From contig DCNF01000089.1 in NCBI GenBank assembly GCA_002322035.1, positions 41,310 to 68,842 on the forward strand: a stretch of DNA of 27,533 nucleotides, given 5' to 3'. Numbering within the stretch: the first letter of the stretch is position 1; each line of letters starts with the position of its first letter. A program made the translations under genes and the position numbers. This document shows, one piece after another, positions 8,301 through 16,147 of this stretch. The notes beneath the pieces were generated by a model. It ran no database searches. It was not told where the DNA came from and saw nothing but the letters and a program-made list of their open reading frames with translations. The DNA is from Geobacter sp. UBA1603. Its GTDB lineage: Bacteria; Desulfobacterota; Desulfuromonadia; Geobacterales; Pseudopelobacteraceae.

Positions 8301-8960
8301 CTGAGTGATATGTCAGGTTTCGAGCTGCTCGAAACGCTACACTCCAAGGAGTCCACATGCCGCGTCCCGGTCGTCGTCCACTCCGGTCGGGATCTTAGCA
8401 GGACCGAAGAGGGCCTTCTTCGACACTACGCCGAGTCGATCATCGTCAAGGGAGGCAAGAGTTCCGAACGTCTGCTTAACGAGGTGTCAATCTTCCTCCA
8501 TCTCGTCGAGAACGGGATAAAACAGCCGGAGCGCGAGGCAATGGTCCGCGAAGCCCTCAACGGAGATTCCGCTCTGGCCGGCAAAAAAGTGTTACTGGTC
8601 GACGACGATATGCGCAACATTTTCTCACTGTCGAGTGTTCTTTCGGAGAAGGGGTTAGTGGTCGTTGAGGCGGAGAACGGCCGGGAGGCCCTTGCATGCC
8701 TTGAAGAGCACCCTGACATCGATTTGGTCTTAATGGACGTGATGATGCCGGTCATGGACGGGCTGGCTGCCACCCGGGCCATCCGAGAAAATCCGCGTCT
8801 GCGGAACCTGCCGGTTATAACGCTTACCGCGAAGGCGATGAAGGGAGACCGTGAAGAATGCATACGGGCCGGTGCCAGCGACTACATATCCAAGCCGGTC
8901 GACGTTGCAAAACTCCTTTCCCTGCTGCGGGTGTGGCTGTATGGGAAGAGTCAGGGATGA
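5316..8960 (+). CDS. Membrane hybrid histidine kinase: 4HB-like sensor, HAMP, GAF, HisKA-HATPase and three receiver domains
   Basis: A 1214-residue sensor kinase. TM1 is about 13-32 and TM2 about 190-210, enclosing a helical periplasmic 4HB/MCP-like sensor. Then come HAMP (about 211-290), GAF (about 325-470) and a long Gln/Glu-rich coiled coil (about 480-545). The kinase core has SHELRTP with phospho-acceptor His549, an ATPase domain with TDTGIGIAP and GGTGLGLSIS, and receivers with acceptor Asp871, Asp993 and Asp1141. An in-frame TAG two codons upstream limits extension, and GGAG lies nine bases before the ATG. The kinase autophosphorylates and passes phosphate to its receivers; the signal is unknown. 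It leads an operon with cheR, cheB and a second hybrid kinase, so its cytoplasmic coiled coil may be a methylation target. There is no DNA-binding output domain. Confidence 0.92.
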   Translation: MGWFANLPIGRKILSGYFIIFLFSALMGISSVKGLERVREDIDKINQTILQQVVISNDLSVNLTMQNRRVMRHILTPEPEKMEQIRGQLHLNELALRGLLDKYRSTEMDTTETRLFERFTRGLPEYLSISSQITVMSAGGRKQDAMALSEGEGRRKFHELEAALSELVRYNIAEGNHYEKDALELYSSLRYSLIFILAISAAIASGVAYKVTRSITNPIRRMLDMLEMLSGAVTERAALAQAIAEGDLARQVTVTEPLVLSAAEITGDEAGRLLKTVADLSVLQAKQDAAVAHMTESLCSVRDERELRDWLKTGVGGISDVLREDQLLKDLVAKSLSYVCSYLQVPVGALYLWDERDAMLELAAGYGLPESDTRNRRYRLGEGVPGQTALERKLYSCDNVPPCYMTVTSSLGAAEPFEITALPLLHDSRLVGVLEIGAFRRLNQNEQGMLVKFVEVISAGIGVNISRRMVDDLLEQTQAQAEELRVQQEELQQTNEELEERAQILEQQREQLKAKSREVELSNIETQRKAEELARVSSYKSEFLANMSHELRTPLNSLMILSSLLKDNREGNLTDKQMEYAATINSAGKDLLNLINDILDLSKIESGKLEYHLEEVVLSELGDQLKALFSAVAVERGLGFEVSVDDGLPEVVRTDGQRVLQILKNLTSNALKFTRSGGISVKMYAAAAGDSPLNAQSVAFAVTDTGIGIAPEKHELIFQAYRQADGGTSRIYGGTGLGLSISRQLALGLGGDITLASQVGSGSCFTLYLPLEGVEPLEREGPIIVSPQSRPVPLSAISGSGSALPPVLVPDDRDYLTPSGRCILIVEDDQVFARVLAETVRAKGFKALVAGSGEGGLALADRFLPSAIMLDVMLPGMDGWEVIQQLKSNTRTRHIPVHFITCLEDRSRAMALGAVGFNTKPVSTEGLEAICRAIENTIRLSEKNLLIIEDDANEAESLVALLSEQGVNISIARSGEDALRLVEQAPFDCIVLDLGLSDMSGFELLETLHSKESTCRVPVVVHSGRDLSRTEEGLLRHYAESIIVKGGKSSERLLNEVSIFLHLVENGIKQPEREAMVREALNGDSALAGKKVLLVDDDMRNIFSLSSVLSEKGLVVVEAENGREALACLEEHPDIDLVLMDVMMPVMDGLAATRAIRENPRLRNLPVITLTAKAMKGDREECIRAGASDYISKPVDVAKLLSLLRVWLYGKSQG

Positions 8961-8972
8961 AAGCGGCCCTTG

Positions 8973-9824
8973 ATGAGGGAAGATGAATTGTTCGACATAG
9001 AGATGCGGCTTCTGTTGGACGGCGTCCGGCTGGTCTACGGTCATGATTTTACCGAGTATGCCGAAGCATCAATCAGGCGGCGAGTGACCCAGTGGCTTTC
9101 GTCCTCGAAGTTCGCAACGCTCTCCGAAGCTCAGGCGCAGGTGCTGCGCGATCCTGAAGTGTTCGATTCACTGCTGCGGGGGATCACGGTAAATGTCTCC
9201 GAAATGTTCCGCGATCCGCACTTCTTCAAGGTTTTTCGCCAACAGGTGATCCCGTACCTGAAAACATGGCCATTCGTCAAGATCTGGCTGGCCGGATGCG
9301 CTACCGGAGAAGAAGCATATTCCCTGGCAATTCTGCTGGAAGAGGAAGGCCTCGCCGAGCGCTGCCGGATCTACGCCACCGATCTTAACGGAGCAGTCCT
9401 GGAGACGGCCCGCAAGGGGATTTATCATCTGCGCGATATGCAGCGCTACACGCGTAACTACTTGGCGTCCGGTGGTCGGGCCTCCTTTTCCGATTATTAC
9501 TCCGCCCTCTACGACCATGCCATTATGGCTTCACGGCTGGCAGAGCGGATGGTGTTTGCTGCTCACAGCCTGGCGACCGATGCCGGGTTTGGCGAGATGC
9601 ATGTGGTATTCTGTAGAAATGTTCTGATTTACTTCAAGCCGAGCCTGAAGGAACGGGTGTTGAGGCTCTTTAACGGTTGCATTCTGTCAGGTGGCTTCCT
9701 CTGTCTGGGGGTCAAGGAGACTATCGACGGCCGCGATGTCGCCTGCCAATATGACGAACTTGCCCCGAACATCCGGATCTATCGGAAGCGTTATGAAGCG
9801 CCCGAAAAAAAAACGGTCCGTTAA
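8973..9824 (+). CDS. cheR: CheR-type protein-glutamate O-methyltransferase
   Basis: A 283-residue CheR. The N-terminal helical domain contains the Arg-rich ASIRRRVTQWL segment. The SAM-binding domain has WLAGCATGEEAYSLAI, the acidic YATDLNG loop and FCRNVLIYF. These enzymes methylate glutamates on receptor helices using S-adenosylmethionine. The ATG at 8973 is preferred over the TTG directly before it; the ribosome-binding site is weak, and the gene starts 12 bases after the kinase stop, so coupling is likely. The 3' end overlaps cheB by 32 bases, with a run of nine A inside the overlap. There is no C-terminal TPR extension. No classical receptor lies in this operon, so the substrate is open; the coiled coil of the upstream kinase is one candidate. 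Confidence 0.92.
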   Translation: MREDELFDIEMRLLLDGVRLVYGHDFTEYAEASIRRRVTQWLSSSKFATLSEAQAQVLRDPEVFDSLLRGITVNVSEMFRDPHFFKVFRQQVIPYLKTWPFVKIWLAGCATGEEAYSLAILLEEEGLAERCRIYATDLNGAVLETARKGIYHLRDMQRYTRNYLASGGRASFSDYYSALYDHAIMASRLAERMVFAAHSLATDAGFGEMHVVFCRNVLIYFKPSLKERVLRLFNGCILSGGFLCLGVKETIDGRDVACQYDELAPNIRIYRKRYEAPEKKTVR

Positions 9825-10416
9825 GGCCGTGGTTATCGGTGTTTCGACCGGAGGCGTCGAGGCACTGCGCACCGTATTAATGGCTCTTCCGGCCAGTTTC
9901 CCACTGCCGGTTATGGTGGTGGCTCATATCGCCCCCGAGTCAGGTAGCGGCCTGGCACGGCTGCTTGACGACCTCTGTTCCATCCGTGTAAAGGAGGCCG
10001 ATGAATTCGAGACAGCGGTCCCGGGAACGGTCTATCTGGCACCTGCCAACTATCACCTGCAGGTTGAGGCAGGAGGAGTACTGACACTCTCGGTCGATGC
10101 CCCGGTCAGTTACGCCCGACCGTCGGCGGATGTGTTGTTCGAGACGGCTGCGGCTGCCTACGGTGACGAGTTGGCAGGTGTCATACTGACCGGCGCAGGC
10201 GGCGACGGAGCCAGGGGGCTGGAGAAGGTTCGCCGTATGGGTGGTATTGTAGTTGTCCAGCACCCCGATGATGCGGAGTGTTCATCGATGCCTCTGCAGT
10301 CACTTATGCTGGTCAGGCCAGACTATGTGGTGCCCCTCAAAGATGTTGCATCGCTGTTGATTGAGCTTGCTGGAACGAGCGCACACCATGAAAAGGAGTG
10401 CACATATGCCGAATAA
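9793..10416 (+). CDS. cheB: Receiver-less CheB-type protein-glutamate methylesterase
   Basis: A 207-residue methylesterase domain without the N-terminal receiver of classical CheB. The catalytic Ser18 and Thr19 lie in IGVSTGG, His45 in VAHIAPE and Asp138 in TGAGGDGARG. The enzyme hydrolyses glutamyl methyl esters and may deamidate glutamines. The chosen ATG at 9793 follows GGAAG by four bases and begins MKRPKKKRS; a longer open frame upstream lies entirely within cheR and is rejected. Without a receiver it cannot be activated by CheA-type phosphotransfer to itself, so its control must differ, for example by binding a partner receiver. It overlaps cheR upstream and the next kinase downstream by 11 bases. 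Confidence 0.92.
   Translation: MKRPKKKRSVKAVVIGVSTGGVEALRTVLMALPASFPLPVMVVAHIAPESGSGLARLLDDLCSIRVKEADEFETAVPGTVYLAPANYHLQVEAGGVLTLSVDAPVSYARPSADVLFETAAAAYGDELAGVILTGAGGDGARGLEKVRRMGGIVVVQHPDDAECSSMPLQSLMLVRPDYVVPLKDVASLLIELAGTSAHHEKECTYAE
9805..9813 (+). repeat. A9 homopolymer in the cheR-cheB overlap
   Basis: Nine A lie within both reading frames: near the CheR C-terminus (APEKKTVR) and in CheB codons 5-7 (KKK). Loss of one A in the transcript would join the CheR frame to the CheB frame. Confidence 0.9.
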
Positions 10417-12394
10417 TGAACCGATCAAGGTGCTTATCGTTGATGATCGGCCCGAAAACTTGACAGCCCTTGAAGCTCTGCTGGGGGACATGGGGTTTCT
10501 GCTCGTGCGCGCCCTGTCCGGGAACGAGGCGCTCCGGCTGACTCTCAGGCACACCTTTGCGTTGGTTCTGCTTGATGTCCAGATGCCTGATATGGATGGT
10601 TTCGAGACCGCCGAGTTGCTCAGGTCGAATCCCAAAACCCGGAACCTGCCGATCATGTTTATCACGGCAGGCATGAAGGACCTCAACTATCAGTTCAAAG
10701 GATATGACATCGGTGCCGTCGACTACCTTGCCAAGCCGATAGAGCCCCACGTCTTGAGAAGTAAAGTGCGGGTCTTCTGTGACCTTCATGCCCAAAGGCT
10801 TGAGATTGAGCGGCGTGAAGAGGCTCTGGAGGAACTGGTGCGGCAGCGTACCGAAACCCTGGTGCAGACCGCCGAATCGCTTCTGGAGAGCCGTGAACGC
10901 TACCGCAGTGCTTTCGAACAGGCCGCGGTCGGGATTGCCCACGTGTCCACTGAAGGCACTATTCTGCAAGCGAATCCTGCCTATTGCACAATGCTCCGGT
11001 TTGAACGTTCCGAACTCGAGGGTAAGTCACTGCAGGACATTACCTGCTCCGATATGATCATGGAAGATCTCGGAAATATGGATCTGATGCGCGAGGGCAA
11101 ACTGTTCGCGTATACCGTTGAGCAGCGCTGTTTTCGCAAGGACGGGACCCAGGCCTGGTTACGTAACACGGTATCCCTGGCCCGTGATAAAGAAGGCAGG
11201 CCGGAATATTTCATCCGTGTTGCAGAGGATTTTACTGAAAACCAGGTGCTTAGGGAACAGCTACTCCAGTCTCAGAAAATGGAGGCGGTTGGATTGCTGG
11301 CCGGCGGAATCGCCCATGATTTTAACAATATCCTGAGTGTTATTATGGGGTATGGCAACATGATCAGCATGAAGGCCGGGAGAGACCCCCAGATAGAGGG
11401 ATACCTTAACAGCCTGATCGGTGCCACCGAAAAAGCTGCCGCCCTTACCCGCGGGTTGCTGGCATTCAGCCGCAAGCAGGAGATAACTCTTCAGGTCGCT
11501 GATCTAAATGATCTGGTTATTAGGGTTTCGAAGCTGTTGGAACGGATTGTTCCCGAGGACATCAGTTTTGATGTCAGGACCTGCGAGGGTCGTCTGGCGG
11601 TCAACATAGATGCCGGGCAGATCGAACAGGTCATGATGAACCTGGTGACCAACGCTCGTGATGCTATGCCGCAGGGGGGGGCACTGAACGTGACCACCGA
11701 ACTGGTCACTCTGGATGCCAATTTTGTGAGTGCACACGGGTTCGGTGCGCCCGGTGACTACGCAATGGTCTGTGTTGCCGATACCGGGGAGGGAATCAAT
11801 CGCGAGGTGATGAAGCGGATCTTTGACCCATTTTTTACCACCAAGGAGATCGGTCATGGGACCGGCCTCGGCTTGTCGATTGTCTATGGCATCGTCAGCC
11901 GCCATAACGGATATGTCAAGGTCTTCAGTGAGCCGGGGGTGGGCACGTCATTCCGGGTCTATCTGCCGCTGTACGCCAACAAAATTGATGATAAACCGTC
12001 TGCTGTTGCGGTTCCGCCGCGTGGTGGGAGCGAAACAATTCTGCTGGCCGAGGATGATGAGTTGATCAGGGTCATGGAGACCCAGGTGCTCGCTGATTAC
12101 GGATACAAGGTCATTGCCGCATGCAACGGGCAGGAAGTTCTGCAGATTTACCGGGAGCAGGGCGATTCGATTGCACTGCTTTTGCTTGATGTCATTATGC
12201 CGGTGATGAACGGCAGTGATGCCTACGAAGAAATTCGGAAGATAAAGCCTGATGTAAAGGCGCTCTTCATAACCGGATATACGGCAGACTTGGTCGAGAA
12301 CAAAGGTTTGAGCCTGGGTGATGTGGGTATGGTCATGAAACCGGTCTTGCCTCAGGAACTGGCGCGCAGAGTGCGTCAGGCGCTTGACTCGTAA
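10406..12394 (+). CDS. Hybrid histidine kinase with N-terminal receiver (REC-PAS-HisKA-HATPase-REC)
   Basis: A 662-residue soluble kinase. The N-terminal receiver begins with VLIVDDRPEN and has acceptor Asp57 in LLDVQMPDMDG. It is followed by a short coiled coil, a PAS domain (about 155-275), a phospho-acceptor His304 in GGIAHDFNNIL, an ATPase domain with VADTGEGI and GTGLGLSIVYGI, and a C-terminal receiver with Asp595. The start at 10406 is fixed by AAGGAGTG seven bases upstream; a frame extending to 10361 lacks such support. The gene overlaps cheB by 11 bases. The N-terminal receiver is a natural phosphate entry point from the membrane kinase at the head of the operon, suggesting a relay; this is inference. 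It resembles the kinase at 24690 from PAS to the final receiver. Confidence 0.92.
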   Translation: MPNNEPIKVLIVDDRPENLTALEALLGDMGFLLVRALSGNEALRLTLRHTFALVLLDVQMPDMDGFETAELLRSNPKTRNLPIMFITAGMKDLNYQFKGYDIGAVDYLAKPIEPHVLRSKVRVFCDLHAQRLEIERREEALEELVRQRTETLVQTAESLLESRERYRSAFEQAAVGIAHVSTEGTILQANPAYCTMLRFERSELEGKSLQDITCSDMIMEDLGNMDLMREGKLFAYTVEQRCFRKDGTQAWLRNTVSLARDKEGRPEYFIRVAEDFTENQVLREQLLQSQKMEAVGLLAGGIAHDFNNILSVIMGYGNMISMKAGRDPQIEGYLNSLIGATEKAAALTRGLLAFSRKQEITLQVADLNDLVIRVSKLLERIVPEDISFDVRTCEGRLAVNIDAGQIEQVMMNLVTNARDAMPQGGALNVTTELVTLDANFVSAHGFGAPGDYAMVCVADTGEGINREVMKRIFDPFFTTKEIGHGTGLGLSIVYGIVSRHNGYVKVFSEPGVGTSFRVYLPLYANKIDDKPSAVAVPPRGGSETILLAEDDELIRVMETQVLADYGYKVIAACNGQEVLQIYREQGDSIALLLLDVIMPVMNGSDAYEEIRKIKPDVKALFITGYTADLVENKGLSLGDVGMVMKPVLPQELARRVRQALDS

Positions 12395-12452
12395 GCTGCA
12401 GCACTGTTGAACAAGGATGGTGAGTCAGCAGGCTGGCAGCTGCTTCCGTTTG

Positions 12453-13040
12453 TTAGAGGGTTCCTTTGGTCGACATGACGCCCGCAACCCGGGGGTCGAT
12501 CTGGGAAGCGGCATCCATGGAGCGGGCAAAGGCTTTGAAGCAGGCTTCAATGATGTGGTGTACATTGTCACCGTACATGACATTGATGTGCAGGTTTATC
12601 CCGGCATGGTTGACGAAAGCCTGGAAAAATTCCCGGGCCAGTTCAACGTCGAATTCTCCGATCTTAACCTTGGGGAGGTTTACATGGTAGACCAGATAGG
12701 GGCGGCCTGATATGTCGATTGCAACCGAAGCGATGGTCTCGTCCATCGGAACGGTCGCCTGTCCGTAGCGCCGGATACCCTTCTTTTCTCCCAGGGCCTG
12801 CTTGAATGCCTGGCCGAGCACAATGCCGATATCCTCGACCGTGTGATGGAAATCAATGTCGATGTCGCCGGATGCCTCAACTTGGAGATCAAAAAGACCA
12901 TGCCGGGCAAACAGATTGAGCATGTGATCCAGAAACGGCACCGAGGTGCAGATGGATGCGGTACCGGTGCCATCGACGTTGAGGTCAAGGCGGATCCTGG
13001 TTTCGCTTGTTGTTCGTTCAATCTGTGCCGTACGTGACAT
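12453..13040 (-). CDS. hisB: Imidazoleglycerol-phosphate dehydratase HisB
   Basis: 195 residues, the size of the monofunctional bacterial enzyme. It catalyses the dehydration of imidazole glycerol phosphate to imidazole acetol phosphate in histidine synthesis. Metal-binding repeats are visible as [15 protein letters not shown] and [15 protein letters not shown], with LDHMLN near the N-terminus. The ATG at 13040 follows AAAGGAG with a six-base gap; an in-frame ATG at 13079 lies upstream of that site and is rejected. It is the last gene of a hisC / zinc-ribbon / hisB group and converges on the plus-strand kinase, leaving 58 bases with no clear terminator. hisH, hisA and hisF, which often follow, are not in the window. 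Confidence 0.95.
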   Translation of the reverse strand: MSRTAQIERTTSETRIRLDLNVDGTGTASICTSVPFLDHMLNLFARHGLFDLQVEASGDIDIDFHHTVEDIGIVLGQAFKQALGEKKGIRRYGQATVPMDETIASVAIDISGRPYLVYHVNLPKVKIGEFDVELAREFFQAFVNHAGINLHINVMYGDNVHHIIEACFKAFARSMDAASQIDPRVAGVMSTKGTL

Positions 13041-13065
13041 ATCCGGCTCCTTTCGCGGCTGAAGG

Positions 13066-13467
13066 CTATTTTTTGTCAATCACGTCAAATTTGTCCAACG
13101 GGCTTCCTAGCAACAGGAAGGCTTTGCCTTCCGTGTCATCCCAGAGAGAGATGTAGCCTTTCCATCCTTTGTTGAGCAGCAGCTCCTTGAGCGCGTAGAG
13201 CACATCTGCGGACGGGGGGGTGTGGAATGCGTTATAGCCACAGTAACCACCGGGCGGGATCAGGCGGAATGCGCCATAGCCCTTTGCTTCGCTGCGCATG
13301 ACCAGTTCTGGTCGAGTCTCGTCCCAGTTGAGTTCTTCATAGGCAGTCCAGCCGCAGACCGGACACATAAGGCGCCGGGCGCTGCTTGCTCCCCACGCTT
13401 CCGTGTCAATCCGGGCGTACTCGAATCCGCACTGATTGCATGGTTCATGCATATCTTTGAGAGCCAT
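13066..13467 (-). CDS. Hypothetical zinc-ribbon protein between hisC and hisB
   Basis: 133 residues, beginning MALKDMHEP at an ATG preceded by AGGAGAAG; the longer frame upstream is a shadow of hisC. Two CxxC pairs (C10/C13 and C35/C38) form a likely zinc ribbon. The rest contains [21 protein letters not shown] and an alpha/beta C-terminal half ending in a charged tail. I do not recognise the family. Its ribosome-binding site overlaps the hisC stop, and hisB begins 25 bases after it, so it is co-transcribed with both. A role near histidine metabolism is possible from context only. Confidence 0.7.
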   Translation of the reverse strand: MALKDMHEPCNQCGFEYARIDTEAWGASSARRLMCPVCGWTAYEELNWDETRPELVMRSEAKGYGAFRLIPPGGYCGYNAFHTPPSADVLYALKELLLNKGWKGYISLWDDTEGKAFLLLGSPLDKFDVIDKK

Positions 13468-13477
13468 AGTGCTTCTC

Positions 13478-14533
13478 CTAGCCGATTTCGACCAGAGCTG
13501 CCAGGGTGTGTTCCATTTCTTCACGGGTACCGACTGAAATGCGCAGACCATGGCAGAGCAGTGGGTCGGAAAAGTGACGCACCAGAATTTTTCTGGCATA
13601 GAGCCCATCGTAAACCCGTGTACCCTCACGATCGGGCGGAGAGGCGAAGACGAAGTTGCCTTGGGAGGGGATCACTCCATACCCAATGGAACGTAGCCTA
13701 TCGCTGAACCATTCGCGGGTCTCGACGATCTTGCGGCAGCAGTTGCGGAAATACTCCTGGTCGCGGAGCGCTGCCACACAGGCTGCCTGTGCCAGTCGGT
13801 CGAGGTTGTAGTGGTCGCGGATCTTGTCAAGGGCCTGAATGACCTCCGGCCGGGCGATGGCAAGCCCCAGGCGCATGCCGGCCAGTGAGTAGCTTTTGGA
13901 GAGCGTGCGGGTGACCACCACATTGTCGTACTTCCGGACCAGATCGAGCGCGTTGGCATCGGCGAAGTCGGCATAGGCCTCGTCGACCACCAGCATGCCG
14001 CCGCAGTTACTCGCGAGCTCCTCGATGTAACTGATCGGGAAGGCGAACCCGAGCGGCGAGTTGGGAGTGGTCAGAAAAAAGATCCTCCCCTGGTAGTACT
14101 CGGGAAACGCCTCGATCTTCTTCAGATCGTCGGTCAGGCCGTAGGTGCAGACGATGGCCCCCTGAATTTCGGCCAGGGTGGAGTAATAGGAGTATGAGGG
14201 ATGGACGTAGCCGATCTCCTGCCCCTGGCCGGCGCAGGCGCGGATCAGGTTGTTGAGCACCTCGTCCGAGCCGTTGGCCATGATAATCCAGGATGGATCG
14301 AAACCGTACAGTTCTGCGGCCGCCTCCCGGAGAGTCTGGCTTGATGCGCTGGGGTAGGTACGCAGAGATGCTCCGTCGGGGCCCAACTCGGCCAGAATGG
14401 CATCCCGTACCTTCGGCGACGGGGGATAGGGGTTCTCATTGGTGTTGAGCTTGATCCACGAGGCGATGTCCGGGGGCTGATAGCCGGGCACATACCCGGC
14501 CATGGCGGCGATGTTCGGTCGAAGGCTGATCAT
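13478..14533 (-). CDS. hisC: Histidinol-phosphate aminotransferase HisC
   Basis: 351 residues, typical of HisC. It transfers an amino group from glutamate to imidazole acetol phosphate, giving histidinol phosphate. Marks are [12 protein letters not shown] near 29-40, ANGSDEV at 86-92, VVDEAYADF at 182-190 and the PLP lysine K213 in [16 protein letters not shown]. The usual NPNNPTG loop reads TPNSPLG (155-162), an odd but tolerable variant. The C-terminal GLRISVG carries the substrate carboxylate Arg. The ATG at 14533 lacks a strong ribosome-binding site. It follows the chemoreceptor gene by 84 bases on the same strand, so it may be read through from the hydrogenase cassette or have a weak promoter of its own. 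Confidence 0.95.
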   Translation of the reverse strand: MISLRPNIAAMAGYVPGYQPPDIASWIKLNTNENPYPPSPKVRDAILAELGPDGASLRTYPSASSQTLREAAAELYGFDPSWIIMANGSDEVLNNLIRACAGQGQEIGYVHPSYSYYSTLAEIQGAIVCTYGLTDDLKKIEAFPEYYQGRIFFLTTPNSPLGFAFPISYIEELASNCGGMLVVDEAYADFADANALDLVRKYDNVVVTRTLSKSYSLAGMRLGLAIARPEVIQALDKIRDHYNLDRLAQAACVAALRDQEYFRNCCRKIVETREWFSDRLRSIGYGVIPSQGNFVFASPPDREGTRVYDGLYARKILVRHFSDPLLCHGLRISVGTREEMEHTLAALVEIG

Positions 14534-14617
14534 AATGGTAGACCAATATCACGCCGATGGTGAGAAAATCAAGGAGGAACACAAGTCTCGCCGACCGGTT
14601 TCCCGTGCTGTAGAACG

Positions 14618-16147
14618 CTAAAATTTGAACCTGTTTACCATATTTGAGAGCTTGGTCACCTGCTTTTCCAGGTCGGTTGCGGCATTGAGGGATTCTGCTG
14701 CTCCGGATGCGTTCTTCTCGGTAACCTCGGTGATTTGCGTGGCGGTCCTGCTGATCTGTTCCAACCCTGCTGTCTGCTCGTGAATGTTGTGGAGTATCTC
14801 ATCTGCAAAATCGCTGATAGCACGGGCGCCGTGGACCGCGCCTTCGAGCTGCAGATCGATGTCACGGGAAAGTGCCGCGCCGTTTCTGGCCAGGCTGGAT
14901 GCCGTCTTCGTGAGGTTGCTTGTCGTTTTTGCAGATTCTGCCGACCTGACAGCAAGGTTATGGATTTCATCCGTCATGGTTTTGAACTCATTGCCGGTGC
15001 CTTCCACATGGGCCGCCTCAATTGCGGCGTTTACTCCCAAAAGGTTGGAGAAACGGGCCACATTCAGCAAATTGGCAATTAGTTCGCTGAACTCCTGCTG
15101 GTGCTCATCCCCCAGTTTTTTCTCGAACTCTTTCATTGCCTTGGCGGTTTCAGTACACTGGCGCGACAGTTTGCGGATTTCCTGTGCCACTACACCAAAT
15201 CCGCCGGCGGAGATCCTCATTCTGGCAGCCTTTTCAACCGCGCTGCCCGCAAGAGTTCCGGTCTCCCTGGCAATGCCGTCGATGTCTGTGGCGATCGTCG
15301 ATGTGCTGTCTGAAGCACCACTGATCTGGGTCATGGATGAGACCATGCTGTTCATCGACTCCTTGGCCTTGAGAATCGCCTCGACTGCCTTCTTGGCGTT
15401 AGCATGGGCATCCCTGGATTTCTCCGCACTCCTGACGGCACTCTCCGAAAGAGAGTTGAGGCTGCCGGACGTCTCTGTCAGCTGTTTGCTCTGTTCTTCG
15501 GCACCGCGGGCAACCGAGAAGCTTACGGCAGAAATTTTCCGGGCAACGTCGGAAACGAACCCGACCGTTTCAGAAACCTGTGAGATGGCATCGTGCAGCG
15601 ACCCGGCGGTAGCGTTCATGGCTTTGCGGATGGAGGCATGCTCTCCGCGGTATTTCCCGCTCATCCTGGCCTGGAGATCATAGCCGGCAAGCCGGTCGAG
15701 AACCTCACCCGCTTCGTGAATCGGGGCGATGACCGCATCCAGCGTGCTGTTCATACCGGAGATCAACTCCTTCCAGATGCCCTCATAATCCCAGTCATTG
15801 CCGCGGGTCTTCAGCTTGCCGGCCCGGATGCTGTCGATGAGGTGGATGGTCTCACCATGCATGCCGTAGAGGATTGCCAGCAGGGTATTGATATTCTGTT
15901 TGATCTGGTTGTATTCGCCCTGATAGTCCTCAATGACGAACGGCGGCAGCTTGCCGTGGGCGATTTCGGCAAGGGCATTGCCGGCAAGCCGCATCGGAGT
16001 TACCATGGCATCGATCATCCCGTTGACCATTTCCACCAGTTCAGCGTCGCTGCCTGCGAGAGAGGCGGTGTCTCCCCTGGCATCCAGTTGGCCAGCAATC
16101 ATGGCTTCAGACAGCTGCTTGATGATGTCATGTGCATTCATGCTCAT
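14618..16147 (-). CDS. Soluble poly-HAMP methyl-accepting chemotaxis protein with duplicated signalling tip
   Basis: 509 residues without a transmembrane segment or a recognisable ligand-binding domain. Residues 1-200 look like consecutive HAMP-type units (repeated G-x-L-x-x-R-G, Y-x-G-E/W and M-N patterns). Residues 205-509 are an MCP signalling domain: GAEEQSKQLTETSGSLNSL starts the descending helix and EQTAGLEQISRTATQITEV plus NRFKF ends the ascending one. The tip normally occurs once, but here tip-like blocks occur at 286-335 (IDGIARETGTLAG...GFGVVAQEIRKLS) and at 357-406 (VARFSNLLGVNAAIEAAH...EIHNLAVRSAESAK), 71 residues apart. Such proteins control CheA through CheW. The start ATG overlaps the protease stop (TGATG). 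It is the last gene of the hydrogenase cassette, which suggests that it reads the state of that complex. Confidence 0.9.
   Translation of the reverse strand: MSMNAHDIIKQLSEAMIAGQLDARGDTASLAGSDAELVEMVNGMIDAMVTPMRLAGNALAEIAHGKLPPFVIEDYQGEYNQIKQNINTLLAILYGMHGETIHLIDSIRAGKLKTRGNDWDYEGIWKELISGMNSTLDAVIAPIHEAGEVLDRLAGYDLQARMSGKYRGEHASIRKAMNATAGSLHDAISQVSETVGFVSDVARKISAVSFSVARGAEEQSKQLTETSGSLNSLSESAVRSAEKSRDAHANAKKAVEAILKAKESMNSMVSSMTQISGASDSTSTIATDIDGIARETGTLAGSAVEKAARMRISAGGFGVVAQEIRKLSRQCTETAKAMKEFEKKLGDEHQQEFSELIANLLNVARFSNLLGVNAAIEAAHVEGTGNEFKTMTDEIHNLAVRSAESAKTTSNLTKTASSLARNGAALSRDIDLQLEGAVHGARAISDFADEILHNIHEQTAGLEQISRTATQITEVTEKNASGAAESLNAATDLEKQVTKLSNMVNRFKF

Noticed and set aside
12395..12452. 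A possible bidirectional terminator between the convergent kinase and hisB.
   Set aside because: GCTGC-type repeats are present but do not form a continuous stem followed by a T run on either strand.
14784..15683. A 299-codon plus-strand frame.
   Set aside because: Antisense shadow of the chemoreceptor; its Ser/Ala-rich composition mirrors the MCP helix codons.
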